Positions 7,028 to 7,264 of a DNA stretch of 7,264 nt are shown here, one piece after another. The stretch lies in NCBI GenBank assembly GCA_013203065.1, contig JABMQV010000722.1, forward strand, positions 1 through 7,264, read 5' to 3'. The notes beneath the pieces were generated by a model that saw nothing but the letters and a program-made list of their open reading frames with translations, did no database searches and was not told the DNA's origin. How positions within the stretch are numbered: position 1 is the first letter of the stretch; each line of letters begins with the position of its first letter. This stretch comes from Desulfobacteraceae bacterium. Its GTDB lineage: Bacteria > Desulfobacterota > DSM-4660 > Desulfatiglandales > Desulfatiglandaceae. Both the position numbers and the translations under genes were made by a program.

Positions 7028-7264
7028 ATAATCTTTTGGGCTTTAGAATAGAGTCACAGGACTAACTATGATTTAAATACTATTAAGGAGTAACTTGAGT
7101 CAATTTAATTCAGGAAACGGCCCTCACCCTGGCCCCTGCTGATGCTATCATTGTCCAAAACAGACTTAAACGGAAATGGGTTAAAGAAAACCCTAACCGG
7201 TCACGGGGTCAGAGTTCAACGCATAGAACCTTCAAAGTCTAGAGGAAAGTTGACAAAGGCTTAG

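Larger units (their letters stand above)
6917..7264. other. Gene-poor 348-base region right of rlmKL with structured block and short open frame
   Basis: No convincing gene is present. Bases ~6935-7027 are palindrome-rich: a bulged pairing GAG/CTC plus AAC/GTT closed by CTTC (6951-6968), then the two perfect hairpins listed separately. TCAGAG occurs twice 19 bases apart (6948 and 6967). The rlmKL promoter must lie in or right of this block, but I see no good -35/-10 pair. Further right, TATGAT at 7067-7072 resembles a plus-strand -10 box, and AAGGAG (7085-7090) is a good binding site four bases before a TTG at 7095, which reads only 15 codons before TGA. A different frame stays open from 7099 to a TAG at 7240-7242 with no usable start; its 47 codons are unrecognised. 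TTGACA at 7250-7255 could be a -35 box whose -10 is beyond the window. Confidence 0.6.

Noticed and set aside
7095..7169. Tiny selenoprotein reading (TTG start, in-frame TGA within Cys-rich codons, ending at TAA)
   Set aside because: Only about 25 codons, no SECIS-like hairpin directly after the TGA, and no known family; a stop codon is the simpler reading.
7178..7193. GGGTT/AACCC inverted repeat with AAAGAA loop
   Set aside because: Five base pairs with a six-base loop in AT-rich DNA is within chance expectation.

Overview
The window looks like ordinary chromosomal DNA from an anaerobic, menaquinone-using bacterium, most likely a member of the Desulfobacterota (sulfate reducer or syntroph) or a close relative. 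I infer this from three things: a Wolinella-type (B-type) succinate dehydrogenase/fumarate reductase in the order C-A-B; a methylenetetrahydrofolate reductase carrying the Cys-rich C-terminal domain known from Wood-Ljungdahl organisms; and moderately GC-rich DNA with short intergenic gaps. No phylogenetic search was possible, so the assignment is inference.

Layout. Positions 1-3110 (+) hold a succinate:quinone oxidoreductase operon: the 3' part of the di-heme cytochrome b gene (cut by the window edge), the covalent-FAD flavoprotein gene, and the gene for the three-cluster iron-sulfur subunit, which starts one base after the flavoprotein stop. A 70-base gap between cytochrome and flavoprotein genes holds four exact-period 7-base direct repeats (CAATCNN) followed by a near-perfect Shine-Dalgarno sequence in front of a TTG start. 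Positions 3206-4720 (+) encode a single-chain fusion of MetF with a MetV-like Cys-rich domain, preceded by an 8-bp perfect inverted repeat close to its start codon. Convergent to it, with a 24-base gap, lies a two-domain 23S rRNA methyltransferase gene (rlmKL) at 4745-6916 on the minus strand. The last ~350 bases (6917-7264) have no convincing gene. They hold a compact structured block with two perfect GC-rich hairpins, then a short open frame without a usable start.

How the genes fit together. The Sdh/Frd complex interconverts succinate and fumarate at the membrane. The MetF fusion interconverts methylene- and methyl-tetrahydrofolate, either for methionine synthesis or as a step of the reductive acetyl-CoA pathway. 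In a Desulfobacterota-like host both would belong to central carbon and electron flow. rlmKL is housekeeping ribosome maturation and is not functionally linked to the others.

I did not find a new multi-gene system. The items most worth checking are the hairpin block right of rlmKL, the heptad repeats upstream of frdA, and the MetF-MetV fusion with its leader palindrome.
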